Assembly (NCBI GenBank): GCA_017308135.1 | Contig: JAFKFM010000009.1 | Coordinates: forward strand, 434,001-498,000 | Length of the DNA stretch: 64,000 nucleotides | Direction of reading: 5' to 3' | Source of the DNA: Alphaproteobacteria bacterium | Lineage (GTDB): Bacteria > Pseudomonadota > Alphaproteobacteria > CACIAM-22H2 | Shown here: piece after piece, positions 25,643 through 36,112 of the stretch | Numbering within the stretch: position 1 is the stretch's first letter | How the letters are laid out: each line of letters starts with the position of its first letter | Notes under the pieces: model-generated | Database searches by the model: none | The model's input: only the letters and a program-made list of their open reading frames with translations | Told to the model about the DNA's origin: nothing | Program-made: the position numbers and the translations under genes

Positions 25643-26625
25643 TCGGCGGCCGCCTTGTGCGCATCGTCGTAAAGCCAGCAGGCGACTTTGGTGTCGCCCA
25701 CCGCGATGGGTTCGGGGCGTTCCTCGCGGCAACGGCCGAACACTTTGGGGCAGCGCGGATTGAAGGCGCAGCCCTTGGGGATCGCGGTCAAACGCGGCAT
25801 CGATCCGTCGATCTGGGCGAGGCTGCGTTCGTCGCCGCCGAGCTTGGGGATCGAGCCCATCAGCCCTTCGGTGTAGGGATGTTTGGCGCGCTTGATGACG
25901 TCGCGCACCGGCCCGATCTCCGCCACGCGGCCCGCATACATGACCGCGACGCGATCGGCGGTTTCGGCAATCACGCCCATATCGTGCGTGACCAGCATGA
26001 CGGCCGCACCATGATCGCGGCACAGGCGCTTCAGCAGCGTGATGATCTGCGCCTGGATCGACACGTCCAACGCCGTCGTCGGCTCGTCCGCCACGATCAA
26101 ACGCGGATTGGCGCACAGGGCCAACGCGATCACCACGCGCTGGCGCATGCCGCCGGAGAATTGATGCGGATAATGGTCGATGCGCCGCTCCGCCGCCGGA
26201 ATGCCGACTTCCTGCAACAGCTTGATCGCGCGATCGCGGGCTTCGCTCTCGGATACGTCCAGATGCGTCAGGATCGTTTCGGTAAGCTGGCGGCCGATCG
26301 TGTAGAGCGGGTTGAGCGAGGTCAGCGGGTCCTGGAAGATCGCGCCGATTTCCTTACCCCGGATGCGGCGCATCTTCTCGTAGGGCAGATTGTCGATGCG
26401 CTGGCCGCCGAGGCGAATCTCGCCGCCTGCCACGCGGCCCGGCGGTTCCAACAGGCCGATGATCGCCGCACCCGTCAGCGATTTGCCGGCCCCGGATTCG
26501 CCCACCACGCCCAGCACTTCGCCGGGCGCGATGGCGAACGACACGTCGTCCACCGCGACCAGCGTGCCGCGCCGCGTCGGAAACTCGACCCGCAGATTTT
26601 CGACTTCGAGCAAATTCTGGGTCAT
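25639..26625 (-). CDS. Dipeptide/oligopeptide ABC transporter, ATP-binding subunit (DppD/OppD type)
   Basis: 328 residues. Walker [15 protein letters not shown], signature [16 protein letters not shown] and Walker [13 protein letters not shown] are intact, as is the D/E-x-L-V-T-H-D switch region ([12 protein letters not shown]). The C-terminal cysteine cluster [15 protein letters not shown] is typical of peptide importers. It partners with the downstream ATPase to power import at the inner membrane. Confidence 0.93.
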   Translation of the reverse strand: MTQNLLEVENLRVEFPTRRGTLVAVDDVSFAIAPGEVLGVVGESGAGKSLTGAAIIGLLEPPGRVAGGEIRLGGQRIDNLPYEKMRRIRGKEIGAIFQDPLTSLNPLYTIGRQLTETILTHLDVSESEARDRAIKLLQEVGIPAAERRIDHYPHQFSGGMRQRVVIALALCANPRLIVADEPTTALDVSIQAQIITLLKRLCRDHGAAVMLVTHDMGVIAETADRVAVMYAGRVAEIGPVRDVIKRAKHPYTEGLMGSIPKLGGDERSLAQIDGSMPRLTAIPKGCAFNPRCPKVFGRCREERPEPIAVGDTKVACWLYDDAHKAAAE

Positions 26626-26629
26626 GGCG

Positions 26630-27541
26630 TCAACGCAGCTTCGGGTTAAGGGCGTCGCGCAGCCAATCGCCCAGCAGATTGACGGCGAGCACCATGATCA
26701 CGAGGGCCGCCCCGGGGAAGACGGTGATCCACCATTCGCCCGAGAACAGGAAATTGTTGCCGATGCGGATCAGCGTGCCGAGCGACGGCTCTGTCGGCGG
26801 CACGCCCACGCCCAGGAACGAGAGCGTCGCCTCGGTGATGATCGCCAGAGCGAGATGGATCGTCGCGATCACCAGCACCGGGCCCATCACGTTGGGCAGC
26901 ACGTGCTGGAACATGATCGCGGCGGGATGGCGGCCGATGACCCGCGCGGCCTGGACGTATTCCTTGCTTTTCTCCACGAGGCACGAGCCGCGCACCGTGC
27001 GCGCGTATTGCACCCAGCCCGAGAAGCCGATCGCCAGGATCAGCACGTAGATCGCGATTTCGTGGTGCAGTTCGCGCGGGATGACGATGCGCGCGACACC
27101 GTCGATCAGCAGTGCGATCAGGATCGCCGGGAAGGAAAGCTGCACGTCGGCGACGCGCATGATGATCGCGTCGACCGTGCCGCCCATGTATCCGGCGACG
27201 AGGCCCAGGCCCACGCCCAACACCATCGCGAACACGACCGACAGGAAGCCGACGAGCAGCGACACGCGCGACCCGAACAAAATGGTCGAGAACACATCGC
27301 GGCCTTGCGTATCCGTACCCAGCGGATATTCGGGCATGCCGTCGGGCAGCCACATCGGCGGCAGCGAGGCGTCCATCAGATTGAGCTGGCGCAGATCGAA
27401 CGGGTTCTGCGGCGCGATCCAGGGCGCGAACACCGCACCGGCGAAAAACGCGACGGTCACGATCGCGGCGACAACCACCACGGGCGAGCGGCGGAAGCTG
27501 TAGAAAATATCGGAGTCGAGGGCGCGGCGGACGATATCCAT
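26630..27541 (-). CDS. Dipeptide/oligopeptide ABC transporter permease (DppC type)
   Basis: 303 residues from the ATG at 27541. An N-terminal span (VVVVAAIVTVAFFAGAVFAP) is followed by the DppC hallmark LGTDTQGRDVFSTILFGSRVSL and the EAA-loop VIGRHPAAIMFQHVLPNVMGP that contacts the ATPase. About six membrane spans in total. A longer upstream frame has no family similarity. It lies seven bases after the DppB-type permease gene. Confidence 0.93.
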   Translation of the reverse strand: MDIVRRALDSDIFYSFRRSPVVVVAAIVTVAFFAGAVFAPWIAPQNPFDLRQLNLMDASLPPMWLPDGMPEYPLGTDTQGRDVFSTILFGSRVSLLVGFLSVVFAMVLGVGLGLVAGYMGGTVDAIIMRVADVQLSFPAILIALLIDGVARIVIPRELHHEIAIYVLILAIGFSGWVQYARTVRGSCLVEKSKEYVQAARVIGRHPAAIMFQHVLPNVMGPVLVIATIHLALAIITEATLSFLGVGVPPTEPSLGTLIRIGNNFLFSGEWWITVFPGAALVIMVLAVNLLGDWLRDALNPKLR

Positions 27542-27548
27542 GTTTGCC

Positions 27549-28544
27549 TCAATGCCCGCCATGACCGCCGGCAGCACCCTTGTCGATGCGCAAGCGCGGA
27601 TCGACAAGGTAGTACAGCAGGTCGACGACCAGATTGATCAGCACGAAGAAGAACGCGATCAGCATCAGATAGGCGGCCATCACCGGCACGTCGGCGGCCT
27701 GGACCGATTGGATGAACAGGAAGCCCATGCCGGGCCATTGGAACACCGTTTCGGTCACGATCGCGAAGGCGATGATGCCGCCCAGCTGCAAGCCGGTGAT
27801 CGTGATGACGGGGACGAGCGTGTTCTTGAGCGCGTGGCCGAAATTGATCGCGCGGTTGCGCAAGCCCCGCGCGCGCGCGAATTTGATGTAATCGGTGCGC
27901 AAGACTTCCAGCATTTCCGAGCGCACGAGGCGCATGATGAGGGTGAGCTGGAACAAGGCGAGCGTGATCGACGGCAGGATCAACGCGCGCAAACCCGTCG
28001 GCGTCAGGAAGCCCGTCGACCAGCCGCCGAGCTGCACGACGTCGCCGCGCCCGAAGGACGGCAGCCAGCCCAGGATGACCGAGAAGAACAGAATCAGCAG
28101 AATGCCGATCAGGAAGGTCGGCAGCGACACGCCGATCAGCGACACGCTGAGCAGCAATCGCGCGAGCCAGCCGTCGCGGTGGAGGCCGCAATAGACGCCG
28201 AGCGGCACGCCGGCGGCCAGCGCCAGCACCGCCGCGCAGAACGACAGTTCCAGCGTCGCGGGCAGGCGTTCGAGCAGCAATTCCGAGACGGGCCGCGCGA
28301 GGCGGTAGGAAATGCCGAACTCGCCCTGCGCCGCACCCGCGATGAAACGCGCGTATTGGACGAAGAAGGGCTGATCGAGGCCGAGATCCTGGATCAAACG
28401 CTGACGGGCTTCCTGCGTGTAATCCTGCCCCAGCATGATGGAGACGGGATCGCCGACATAGGCGAACAGAGAGAAACCCACGAAGCCGACGGCCAGCATG
28501 ACGAGCACGGCCTGGAGCAGTCGGCGGATGACGAAAGCGATCAT
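27549..28544 (-). CDS. Dipeptide/oligopeptide ABC transporter permease (DppB type)
   Basis: 331 residues starting MIAFVIRRLLQAVLVMLAVG, the usual N-terminal span of DppB permeases. The next segment, DPVSIMLGQDYTQEARQRLI, is the family's periplasmic entry loop. The EAA loop reads YIKFARARGLRNRAINFGHA, and the late span is preceded by TETVFQWPGMGFLF. Five to six spans. It is followed by the second permease and preceded by the binding protein with 64 bases between. Confidence 0.93.
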   Translation of the reverse strand: MIAFVIRRLLQAVLVMLAVGFVGFSLFAYVGDPVSIMLGQDYTQEARQRLIQDLGLDQPFFVQYARFIAGAAQGEFGISYRLARPVSELLLERLPATLELSFCAAVLALAAGVPLGVYCGLHRDGWLARLLLSVSLIGVSLPTFLIGILLILFFSVILGWLPSFGRGDVVQLGGWSTGFLTPTGLRALILPSITLALFQLTLIMRLVRSEMLEVLRTDYIKFARARGLRNRAINFGHALKNTLVPVITITGLQLGGIIAFAIVTETVFQWPGMGFLFIQSVQAADVPVMAAYLMLIAFFFVLINLVVDLLYYLVDPRLRIDKGAAGGHGGH

Positions 28545-28608
28545 GATGTTTGTGCTGGTGCCCGAATTCCCCGGCGGCGGGATCGCCGCCGGGGCTTCCG
28601 GCGAAGGC

Positions 28609-30213
28609 TCAGTTGACCTTCACCCACTTCACTTCGAGCTGATTGTCCGCGCGATGCACGACGTCGATGTTGGAACGCATCGCCCAGGGGATCACCTGAT
28701 GGTGCAGCGGAATATGCGGAATGCGATCGTGATAGAGCTTGTTGACCTGCGCGATCAACGCCCGGCGCGCATCCGCGTTGACCTCGAGCTTGACCTTATC
28801 GATCAGCGCGTCGAAATCGGGATCCGAGAAGCGGCCGTGGTTCCACGTGCCGTTGCCCGGCTGGCCGTCCTTGGTGCGCAGCAGCGCCTGCAAGGAATAG
28901 AGCGCATCGTAGGTCGGCACGCCCCAGCCCAGCAGATAGAGCGACGTGTCGTCGCGCTGCACCTTGGGGAAGTAGGTCGCGAGCGGCTGGGCGAGGAGAT
29001 TCGCCTTGATGCCGATCTGCGACCACATCGCGACCAGCGCCTGGCAGATCGCTTCGTCGTTGATGTAGCGGTTGTTCGGGCAGTCGAGCGTGACTTCGAA
29101 CCCGTCGGCGTAGCCCGCTTCGCGCATCAAGCGGCGCGCGGCGTTAAGGTCGAAGGGATAGCGCTTGTCGTCGGCCTTCGAATAGCCGTTGACCGCGTCG
29201 GGATAGAGCGAGCCGGTGTTGACCGACTGGCCGCGCATCACGCGGGTGTGGATCGCGTCGATGTTGATCGCCTGATACATCGCCGTGCGCACGCGGATGT
29301 CCTTGAAGGGGTTGCGCCCCTTCACCGACGAATAGAGCAATTCGTCGCGGCTGGTGTCGAACGCCATGAAGATCGTGCGCACTTCGGGCCCGATCACGAC
29401 CTTGAGGCCTTGGGCGTTCTGCAATTGCGGCACGTCCTGCACCGGCGGATCGAGGATGAAGTCGATCTCGCCCGAGCGCAAAGCGGCGGTGCGCGTCGCG
29501 GCCGAAGCGATCGGCTGGAACACGATTTCCGTCACGTTCGATTCGCGCGCGGCGTTGTTCCACCAATTCGGGTTCTGGGCCAGCACCGTGCGCACGTCCG
29601 GCTCGCGGCTGCGCACGACGAACGGGCCCGTCCCCATCGCGTTGCGGCCGGTGAACGATTCCTCGCGGCCGCGCACGTTCTGCGGGCGCGTGGCGTTGTT
29701 CGCCTGCGACCATTCCAGATCCATCATGTAGACCTGGGTCAGCTTGTCGATCAGCACGGGATCGGGAATCTTGGTGATGATGTCGACGGTCAGATCGTTG
29801 ACCTTGACCGCTTCGCCGATCGTGTCGGTGAAGATGCCGTATTGCGAAAATTCGTGCAGCGAACGCTGGATCGAATAGACGACGTCGTCGGCGTTGAACG
29901 CATTGCCGTTCGAGAACTTCACGTTCGGGCGCAGCGTGAAGCGCCAGCGCGTCGGCTCCATTTGCTGCCACGACACGGCGAGGCCGGGTTCGATTTCCAG
30001 TTTCTTGCCGCGGAACACCAGCGGCTCGTAGATCTGGCGCAGCAGCAGCGTCACGTTGCCGGCGTTCTGCGAATGCGGGTCCATCGTGTTCGCATCGCCC
30101 GACACGGACATGCGGAAGGGGCGCGCATCGGCGGGGATGGCGGCGGCACTCAGCAGCGCGACGGCGCCCGCGGCGAACGCGAGACGGGCCATACGGCCCA
30201 ATTTGGTGGCCAT
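28609..30213 (-). CDS. Peptide ABC transporter substrate-binding protein (family 5)
   Basis: 534 residues from the ATG at 30213, which has GAGGAGACAG upstream; a longer frame to 30360 runs through the leader and is not supported. The signal peptide is MATKLGRMARLAFAAGAVAL with cleavage near ADA-RP. The mature part has SGDANTMDPHSQNAGNVTLL, RFTLRPNVKFSNGNAFNADD and NPFKDIRVRTAMYQAINID, as in DppA/OppA-like proteins. It captures peptides or similar solutes in the periplasm for the four downstream subunits. Confidence 0.92.
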   Translation of the reverse strand: MATKLGRMARLAFAAGAVALLSAAAIPADARPFRMSVSGDANTMDPHSQNAGNVTLLLRQIYEPLVFRGKKLEIEPGLAVSWQQMEPTRWRFTLRPNVKFSNGNAFNADDVVYSIQRSLHEFSQYGIFTDTIGEAVKVNDLTVDIITKIPDPVLIDKLTQVYMMDLEWSQANNATRPQNVRGREESFTGRNAMGTGPFVVRSREPDVRTVLAQNPNWWNNAARESNVTEIVFQPIASAATRTAALRSGEIDFILDPPVQDVPQLQNAQGLKVVIGPEVRTIFMAFDTSRDELLYSSVKGRNPFKDIRVRTAMYQAINIDAIHTRVMRGQSVNTGSLYPDAVNGYSKADDKRYPFDLNAARRLMREAGYADGFEVTLDCPNNRYINDEAICQALVAMWSQIGIKANLLAQPLATYFPKVQRDDTSLYLLGWGVPTYDALYSLQALLRTKDGQPGNGTWNHGRFSDPDFDALIDKVKLEVNADARRALIAQVNKLYHDRIPHIPLHHQVIPWAMRSNIDVVHRADNQLEVKWVKVN

Positions 30214-30517
30214 TTCTGTCTCCTCAGTTGTGGACGCCGTCCTGTTCAGCCGGCGTCCAGGATCGGGGGCTCCCGGAAGCGTCCGGATCGCGAACCCGGC
30301 GTGGCTGGCAACTTCCTTGCCAGATTTTTGTGCCACAACCGGGCCGCAGCCCGAATGCACATTTGTTAGCGCGTCCGTCAGGGAAATGAAACCGATCTTG
30401 GCGCGCGGCGACGTGCCGCATGGCGTTAACCTTAAGCGGCTGCGAACGTCCCCGGAACGCGCGACAAAGCCCGGTGTCCTGCGCTAAGCTTTCCCCCTTA
30501 CTCGGGAGCCTTGTTCG
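30214..30517. promoter_or_regulatory. Divergent control region with hairpins in the peptide-transporter leader
   Basis: This 304-base gap separates the peptide transporter (minus) from the aminotransferase (plus). TGGACGCC (30231-30238) pairs with GGCGTCCA (30252-30259). CTGGCAA-CTTCC-TTGCCAG (30305-30323), followed on the plus strand by ATTTTTG, lies inside an outer GTGGC/GCCAC pair (30301-30336). The first could structure the transporter mRNA leader. The second looks like an intrinsic terminator in the plus direction, or an RNA element in the minus direction. No clear promoter hexamers. Confidence 0.45.
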
Positions 30518-31915
30518 ATGAACGACCAACGCCCGCGCGGCAACTCGCTGGCTGCGCGCGATATTGCCGCCCTCGTCCACCCCTACACCAATCTGCGCGC
30601 CTTCCAGACGGATGGCCCGCTGGTGATGGCGAAGGGGCGCGGCGTGTTCGTCGCCGACGACACCGGCAAGGAATATCTGGAAGGAATGGCGGGTCTGTGG
30701 TGCGCGTCGCTGGGCTTCGACGAGAAGCGCTTGGCCGACGCCGCCGCCAAGCAGATGCGCGAGCTGCCTTATTACCATATTTTTGCCGGTAAATCGCACG
30801 AGCCGGGCATCGTGCTGGCCGAGATGCTGAAGGAGATCAGCCCGGTCCCGATGTCGAAAGTGCTGTTCGCGGGCTCCGGCTCCGAAGCCAACGACACGGC
30901 GATCAAGCTCGTCTGGTACGTGTCGAACGCGCGGGGCAAGCCGAAGAAGAAAAAAATCCTGTCGCGCGACAAGGCCTATCATGGCGTGACCATCGCGTCG
31001 GCCTCGCTCACGCGCCTGCCCGCCAATCAGCGCGATTTCGATTTGCCGATCTTCCCGGTCGCCTACGCGCAAACGCCGCATCACTATAAGCATGCGCTGC
31101 CCGGCGAAAGCGAAGAGGCGTTCGCCACGCGCCTCGCCGACGATCTGGAAAAGCTGATCCTGGCCGAAGATCCCGAAACGATCGCCGCGATGTTCGCCGA
31201 GCCGATCATGGGGGCCGGCGGCGTGATCGTGCCGCCCAAGGGTTACTTCCCCAAGATCCAGGCGGTGCTGAAGAAATACGACATTCTGCTGGTCGCCGAC
31301 GAAGTGATCTGCGGCTTCGGCCGCACGGGCAATATGTGGGGCACGCAATCGTTCGATATTCGTCCGGACATCATCACATGTGCAAAAGCGCTGTCGTCGG
31401 CCTATCTGCCGATTTCGGCGGTGATGATCTCCGAGCCGATCTGGGATCTGATGGTCAAACAATCCGACAAGATCGGCACGTTCGGCCATGGCTACACCTA
31501 TACGGCGCATCCCGTCCCCGCCGCCGTCGCCATCGAAACGCTGAAGATCTATGCCGAGCGCGACATCGTCGGCCATGTCCGTGAAGTGGGGCCCCGGCTG
31601 CAAAAGGGCCTCCAAGCGCTCGGGGCGCATAAGCTCGTCGGCGAGGTGCAGGGCATGGGCCTGATCGGCGGGCTGCAATTGGTGAAGGACAAGGCGTCGA
31701 AGACCTTCTTCGAACCCGGCCAGCCGGCCGCCGCCTTGGTCGGCAAGGCGTGCGAAAACGCCGGGCTGATCGTCCGGCCGCTGTTCGACAATCGCGTGGC
31801 CGTGTGCCCGCCGTTGATCATCACCGAAGCGGAAATCGACGAATTGCTCGCCCGCTTCAAGCGCGGACTGGACGACGGTTTGGCCGCGATCGAAGCCAAG
31901 GGCCTGTTGACGTGA
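30518..31915 (+). CDS. Class III PLP-dependent aminotransferase (omega/putrescine-pyruvate type)
   Basis: 465 residues. The PLP lysine is Lys290 in [16 protein letters not shown], with the upstream Asp261 in [14 protein letters not shown] that contacts the pyridine nitrogen, and [20 protein letters not shown] for the phosphate. Length and the [11 protein letters not shown] and [16 protein letters not shown] segments match omega-aminotransferases using pyruvate as acceptor on putrescine, beta-alanine or related amines. The downstream ligase and dehydrogenases support an amine-degrading role, but substrate choice is inference. Confidence 0.88.
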   Translation: MNDQRPRGNSLAARDIAALVHPYTNLRAFQTDGPLVMAKGRGVFVADDTGKEYLEGMAGLWCASLGFDEKRLADAAAKQMRELPYYHIFAGKSHEPGIVLAEMLKEISPVPMSKVLFAGSGSEANDTAIKLVWYVSNARGKPKKKKILSRDKAYHGVTIASASLTRLPANQRDFDLPIFPVAYAQTPHHYKHALPGESEEAFATRLADDLEKLILAEDPETIAAMFAEPIMGAGGVIVPPKGYFPKIQAVLKKYDILLVADEVICGFGRTGNMWGTQSFDIRPDIITCAKALSSAYLPISAVMISEPIWDLMVKQSDKIGTFGHGYTYTAHPVPAAVAIETLKIYAERDIVGHVREVGPRLQKGLQALGAHKLVGEVQGMGLIGGLQLVKDKASKTFFEPGQPAAALVGKACENAGLIVRPLFDNRVAVCPPLIITEAEIDELLARFKRGLDDGLAAIEAKGLLT

Positions 31916-32000
31916 ATCAAAGCGGGCGGCACGGATATTAAGGGATTATCCGGCCCATTCCGGTGTGAACCTGGGAAGGCCGGCGGGAGCAAGCAGCAAG

Positions 32001-33236
32001 ATGCGTCGCGACTATGACGGGGCGTTCGCCCAATCGATCGACAAGCTGAAGGCCGAAGGGCGCTATCGCGTCTTCGCGGATCTGGAGCGTATTTGCGGCG
32101 AATTTCCGCGCGCCTCGTGGCACTCGCCCGAAGGCATGCGCGAAGTCATCGTGTGGTGCTCCAACGATTATCTCGGCATGGGCCAGCACCCCAAAGTGAT
32201 CGCCGCGATGAAGGCGACGGTCGAGGCGAACGGCGCCGGTGCGGGCGGGACGCGCAACATCTCCGGCACCAATCACCAGCATATCCTGCTGGAACGCGAG
32301 CTCGCCGATCTGCACGCCAAGCCCGCCGCCCTCATCTTCACCTCGGGCTACAACGCCAACGAAGCGACGCTGTCGTCCTTCGGCAAGCTGCTGCCCGGCC
32401 TCGTCATCCTGTCGGACGAGCTCAACCACGCCTCGATGATCGAGGGCATCAAGCATTCCGGTGCGGAGAAGCGCATCTTCAAGCACAACGACGCGGACGA
32501 TCTGGAACGCCAGCTGGCGGCAATCGAGCCTTCGCGTCCCAAGCTGATCGCCTTCGAAAGCGTCTATTCGATGGATGGCGACGTAGCGCCGATCCACCGC
32601 TTCTGCGATCTGGCCGAGCAATACGACGCGATGACCTATCTCGACGAGGTCCACGCGGTCGGACTTTACGGACCGCGCGGGGCGGGTGTTGCCGAACGCG
32701 AAAACGCCATGCAGCGCCTGGACGTGATCCAAGGCACGCTCGCCAAGGGTTTCGGCGTGGTCGGTGGCTATATCGCCGCGAGTGTGGCGCTGTGCGACGC
32801 CGTGCGCAGCCACGCGCCCGGCTTCATCTTCTCGAGCTCGATGCCGCCGGTGATCGCCGCGGGGGCGCGCGCCGCGATCGCGCATCTCAAAACCTCGACC
32901 GTCGAGCGCGAACAACTCGCCGAGCGCGCCGCGCGGCTCAAAGCGAAATTCGCCGAAGCCAATCTGCCGGTCATGCCGTCGGCCACGCATATCGTGCCGC
33001 TGATGGTGGGCGACGCGCGCGCCTGCAAACAAGCGTCCGACGAATTGCTCACCCGCCACGGCATCTATGTCCAGCCGATCAATTTCCCGACCGTGCCGCG
33101 CGGCACGGAGCGTCTGCGCTTTACGGCGACGCCGTTTCACGACGACGGCCTGATGGACGCGCTGGTCGTGGCGGTGGACGAGGTTTGGACACGCCTCCAG
33201 CTGCGCCGCCAATACCGCCCGCTGGCGGCGGAGTAG
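32001..33236 (+). CDS. hemA: 5-aminolevulinate synthase
   Basis: 411 residues from the ATG at 32001. It condenses glycine with succinyl-CoA, the first step of haem synthesis by the C4 route used by alphaproteobacteria. Diagnostic segments are [51 protein letters not shown] and the PLP Lys249 in [15 protein letters not shown]. In the well-known enzymes the residue after the lysine is Ala (GTLAKAFG); here it is Gly. A GTG start 12 codons upstream is possible but adds nothing conserved. Its position inside an amine-catabolic cluster is unusual. Confidence 0.93.
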   Translation: MRRDYDGAFAQSIDKLKAEGRYRVFADLERICGEFPRASWHSPEGMREVIVWCSNDYLGMGQHPKVIAAMKATVEANGAGAGGTRNISGTNHQHILLERELADLHAKPAALIFTSGYNANEATLSSFGKLLPGLVILSDELNHASMIEGIKHSGAEKRIFKHNDADDLERQLAAIEPSRPKLIAFESVYSMDGDVAPIHRFCDLAEQYDAMTYLDEVHAVGLYGPRGAGVAERENAMQRLDVIQGTLAKGFGVVGGYIAASVALCDAVRSHAPGFIFSSSMPPVIAAGARAAIAHLKTSTVEREQLAERAARLKAKFAEANLPVMPSATHIVPLMVGDARACKQASDELLTRHGIYVQPINFPTVPRGTERLRFTATPFHDDGLMDALVVAVDEVWTRLQLRRQYRPLAAE

Positions 33237-33266
33237 GAATCGTTACCGTTTCGTGACGGCACCCCT

Positions 33267-33286
33267 CGACCGGCGGCGGCCGGTCG
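33267..33286. terminator. Perfect 8-bp GC hairpin after hemA
   Basis: CGACCGGC (33267-33274), a GGCG loop and GCCGGTCG (33279-33286) form a perfect stem 30 bases beyond the hemA stop. There is no T-run, so termination would be partial or Rho-assisted. Confidence 0.4.
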
Positions 33287-33343
33287 GGCATTCTCCCGTC
33301 CCAGGGCGCCGATCGAAACAGGCGCCGGGGAGTCTTCCGTTCC

Positions 33344-34711
33344 ATGCAAACACGCACCGTCAAAACCGCCGAAGACGCGGCCGAACTGATCGCCGAACGC
33401 GCGATCGACAACGTGAAGGTCGGCGTTTTCGACGTCGACGGGATCATGCGCGGCAAGTACATGTCGCGCGAGAAATTCCTCTCGGCGCTCAAATCCGGGT
33501 TCGGGTTCTGCGACGTGGTGCTGGGCTGGGATTCGAACGACCAGCTTTACGACAACGTCAAATACACGGGCTGGCACACGGCCTATCCCGATGCGCCCGT
33601 GCGCTTGGTACCCGACACCTGTCGCGAATTGCCGCTGGAACCGTCGACCGTGCTGTTCCTGGGCGAATTCGCGCAGAAGGCCGAAGGCGTATGCCCGCGT
33701 GGCGCCTTGCGCCGCGTGCTGAAGCGCGCGTCCGACATGGGCTATTCGGTCATGTCGGCGGCGGAATTCGAATTTTTCGTGTTCGACGAAACGCCGTTCT
33801 CGGTGCGCGAGAAGCACTACAAGAATCTGCGCACCATCACGCCGGGCTTCTACGGCTACTCCGTTTTGCGCAGCTCCGTGCACGCCGAGTTCTATCACGG
33901 CCTGCTCGACACGATGCGCAAGATGGACGTGGCGCTCGAAGGCCTGCACACCGAAACCGGTGCGGGCGTATTGGAAGCCGCGATCACGGTCGACGAGGCG
34001 CTCGCCTCGGCCGACAAGGCGGCGTTGTTCAAGACCTTCACCAAGATCTACGCCGAACGTCAGAACAAGATGGTGACGTTCATGGCGAAATGGTCGCATG
34101 ACTGGCCCGGCCAGTCGGGCCATTTGCACGTGTCGCTGAAGGACAAGAACGGCGACCCGGTGTTCCACGACGCCAAGAAGCCGCATTCGATGTCCGACAC
34201 GATGCGCTGGTTCGTCGGCGGGCAGCAGCGTTTGATGCCCGAATTGCTGGCGATGGTCGCGTGCACGGTGAACAGCTATACGCGCCTGATTCCCGGCTTC
34301 TGGGCGCCGACCGCGTCGATGTGGGGGGTCGAGAACCGCACCACGGCGCTGCGCGTGATCCCGGGCAGCCCGAAATCGCAGCGCGTCGAATATCGCGTGG
34401 CCGCCGCCGACATCAATCCCTATATCGCCTTCGCTGCGGCGATCGGCTCGGGGCTATGGGGCATCGAGAACAAGATCGAACCGCCGCCGCCGGTCGAAGG
34501 CAACGCCTACGCGGTCGAGCCCAACCCCAAGGATAACCTTCCGCGCAGCCTGGGCGATGCGGCAGCGCGCCTCGCCGCCAGCAAGGTCGCGCGCGATCTG
34601 TTCGGCGACGAATTCGTCGAGCATTACGCCGCGACCCGCGATTGGGAGCAGCGCGAATACAACAAGGCGATCACCGACTGGCAGCACGCCCGTTATTTCG
34701 AGATCATCTGA
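33344..34711 (+). CDS. Glutamine synthetase family protein, gamma-glutamylpolyamine synthetase-like
   Basis: 455 residues. The glutamine-synthetase catalytic fold is clear: SAAEFEFFVFD, HTETGAGVLEAAITV, SGHLHVSLKDKNGDPVFHD and RTTALRVIPGSPKSQRVEYR. The region that carries the adenylylated tyrosine in GlnA (NLYDLPPEE) instead reads NAYAVEPNPKDNLP, so this is probably not the ammonia-assimilating enzyme. Family members in such clusters ligate glutamate to putrescine or another amine. It begins the GS-ALDH-ADH run, one base before the dehydrogenase. Confidence 0.85.
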   Translation: MQTRTVKTAEDAAELIAERAIDNVKVGVFDVDGIMRGKYMSREKFLSALKSGFGFCDVVLGWDSNDQLYDNVKYTGWHTAYPDAPVRLVPDTCRELPLEPSTVLFLGEFAQKAEGVCPRGALRRVLKRASDMGYSVMSAAEFEFFVFDETPFSVREKHYKNLRTITPGFYGYSVLRSSVHAEFYHGLLDTMRKMDVALEGLHTETGAGVLEAAITVDEALASADKAALFKTFTKIYAERQNKMVTFMAKWSHDWPGQSGHLHVSLKDKNGDPVFHDAKKPHSMSDTMRWFVGGQQRLMPELLAMVACTVNSYTRLIPGFWAPTASMWGVENRTTALRVIPGSPKSQRVEYRVAAADINPYIAFAAAIGSGLWGIENKIEPPPPVEGNAYAVEPNPKDNLPRSLGDAAARLAASKVARDLFGDEFVEHYAATRDWEQREYNKAITDWQHARYFEII

Positions 34712-34712
34712 C

Positions 34713-36104
34713 ATGACCAAAGAATTCACGATCGTCAGCCCGGTCGACGGGAAGCCCTATCGCACGCTCGCTTTGGCCGACGGCACGGCGATCGAAGCCG
34801 CACTTGCGGCCGCACAAGCCGCCAAGAAAGCCTGGGCCCAAACGCCACTGGCGCAGCGCATCGCCGCCGTGACCAAGCTGGTCGAGGCGGTGCTGGCGAC
34901 CAAGGACGCGAACGCCGAGGAAATCACCCGCCAGATGGGCCGCCCGATCGGCCAGACGCCGGGCGAAATGCGCGGCTTCGAAGATCGCGCGCGCCATATG
35001 CTGGCGATCGCGCCGCAAGCGCTGGCCGATGTGAAGCCCGAGGCGAAGGACGGCTTCACGCGCTTCATCAGCCGCGATCCGCTCGGCCTCGTGTTCGTGA
35101 TCGCCCCGTGGAATTATCCGTGGCTCACCTCGGTCAACGCGATCGTCCCCGCTTTGGTCGCGGGCAACGTCGTGCTGCTCAAGCATTCGCACCAGACGCC
35201 GCTGGTCGCCGAACGCTACGCGGCGGCGGCGAAGGCGGCGGGGTTGCCGGCCGGCGTGTTCCAGATCCTGCACACTGACCATGCCGATTCCGCCAAGATC
35301 ATCGGCGATGCGCGCGTCGATCATGTGTGCTTCACCGGCTCGGTCGATGGCGGCAAGGCGGTGCAGCGCGCGATCGGCGAGCGCTTTATCGGGGCGGGGC
35401 TGGAACTCGGCGGCAAGGACCCCGCTTATGTCCGCGCCGACGCCAATCTCGCCCATGCGGTCGAGAATCTCGTCGACGGCGCGTTCTTCAATTCGGGCCA
35501 GTCCTGCTGCGGGATCGAGCGCATCTATGTGCACGAAAGCCTCTACGACAAATTCGTCGATGGCTTCGTCGACCTGACCAAGGCCTACAAGCTCGGCAAC
35601 CCGACCGACAAGGCGACGAATCTAGGCCCGATGGTCCGCACCTCGGCCGCCGAATTCGTGCGCGGCCAGATCGCGGAAGCCGTGAAGCAGGGTGCCAAAT
35701 CGCTGGTCGATCCCAAGCACTTCGCCGCCGACAAACCGGGCACGCCCTATCTCGCCCCGCATGTGCTGGTCGATGTGACGCACAAGATGCGCGTGATGAA
35801 CGAGGAAAGCTTCGGCCCCGTCATCGGCATCATGAAGGTGAAGTCGGACGACGAAGCCGTGACGCTGATGAACGACAGCGATCTCGGCCTCACCGCCGCG
35901 ATCTGGACGTCGGACGAATCCGCCGCCGCGCGCATCGGCCGCCAAATCGAAACCGGCACGGTGTTCATGAATCGCTGCGACTATCTCGACCCGGCCCTCG
36001 CCTGGACCGGCGTCAAGAACACCGGACGCGGCGTGACGCTCTCCACGCTCGGCTACGATCACCTGACCCGCGCGAAATCCTTCCATCTCCGCACCAAAAT
36101 CTAG
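34713..36104 (+). CDS. Aldehyde dehydrogenase family protein
   Basis: 463 residues from the ATG at 34713, one base after the preceding stop. The NAD-binding PWNYPWLTSVNAIVPALVAG, the general-base Glu in GLELGGKDPAYV and the nucleophilic Cys in FNSGQSCCGIERIYVHE are intact. The substrate aldehyde is probably produced by the aminotransferase or from the gamma-glutamyl intermediate, oxidised to the acid in the cytoplasm. The NDSDLGLTAAIWTSD and later segments are ordinary for the family. Confidence 0.92.
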   Translation: MTKEFTIVSPVDGKPYRTLALADGTAIEAALAAAQAAKKAWAQTPLAQRIAAVTKLVEAVLATKDANAEEITRQMGRPIGQTPGEMRGFEDRARHMLAIAPQALADVKPEAKDGFTRFISRDPLGLVFVIAPWNYPWLTSVNAIVPALVAGNVVLLKHSHQTPLVAERYAAAAKAAGLPAGVFQILHTDHADSAKIIGDARVDHVCFTGSVDGGKAVQRAIGERFIGAGLELGGKDPAYVRADANLAHAVENLVDGAFFNSGQSCCGIERIYVHESLYDKFVDGFVDLTKAYKLGNPTDKATNLGPMVRTSAAEFVRGQIAEAVKQGAKSLVDPKHFAADKPGTPYLAPHVLVDVTHKMRVMNEESFGPVIGIMKVKSDDEAVTLMNDSDLGLTAAIWTSDESAAARIGRQIETGTVFMNRCDYLDPALAWTGVKNTGRGVTLSTLGYDHLTRAKSFHLRTKI

Positions 36105-36112
36105 GCTCGAAC

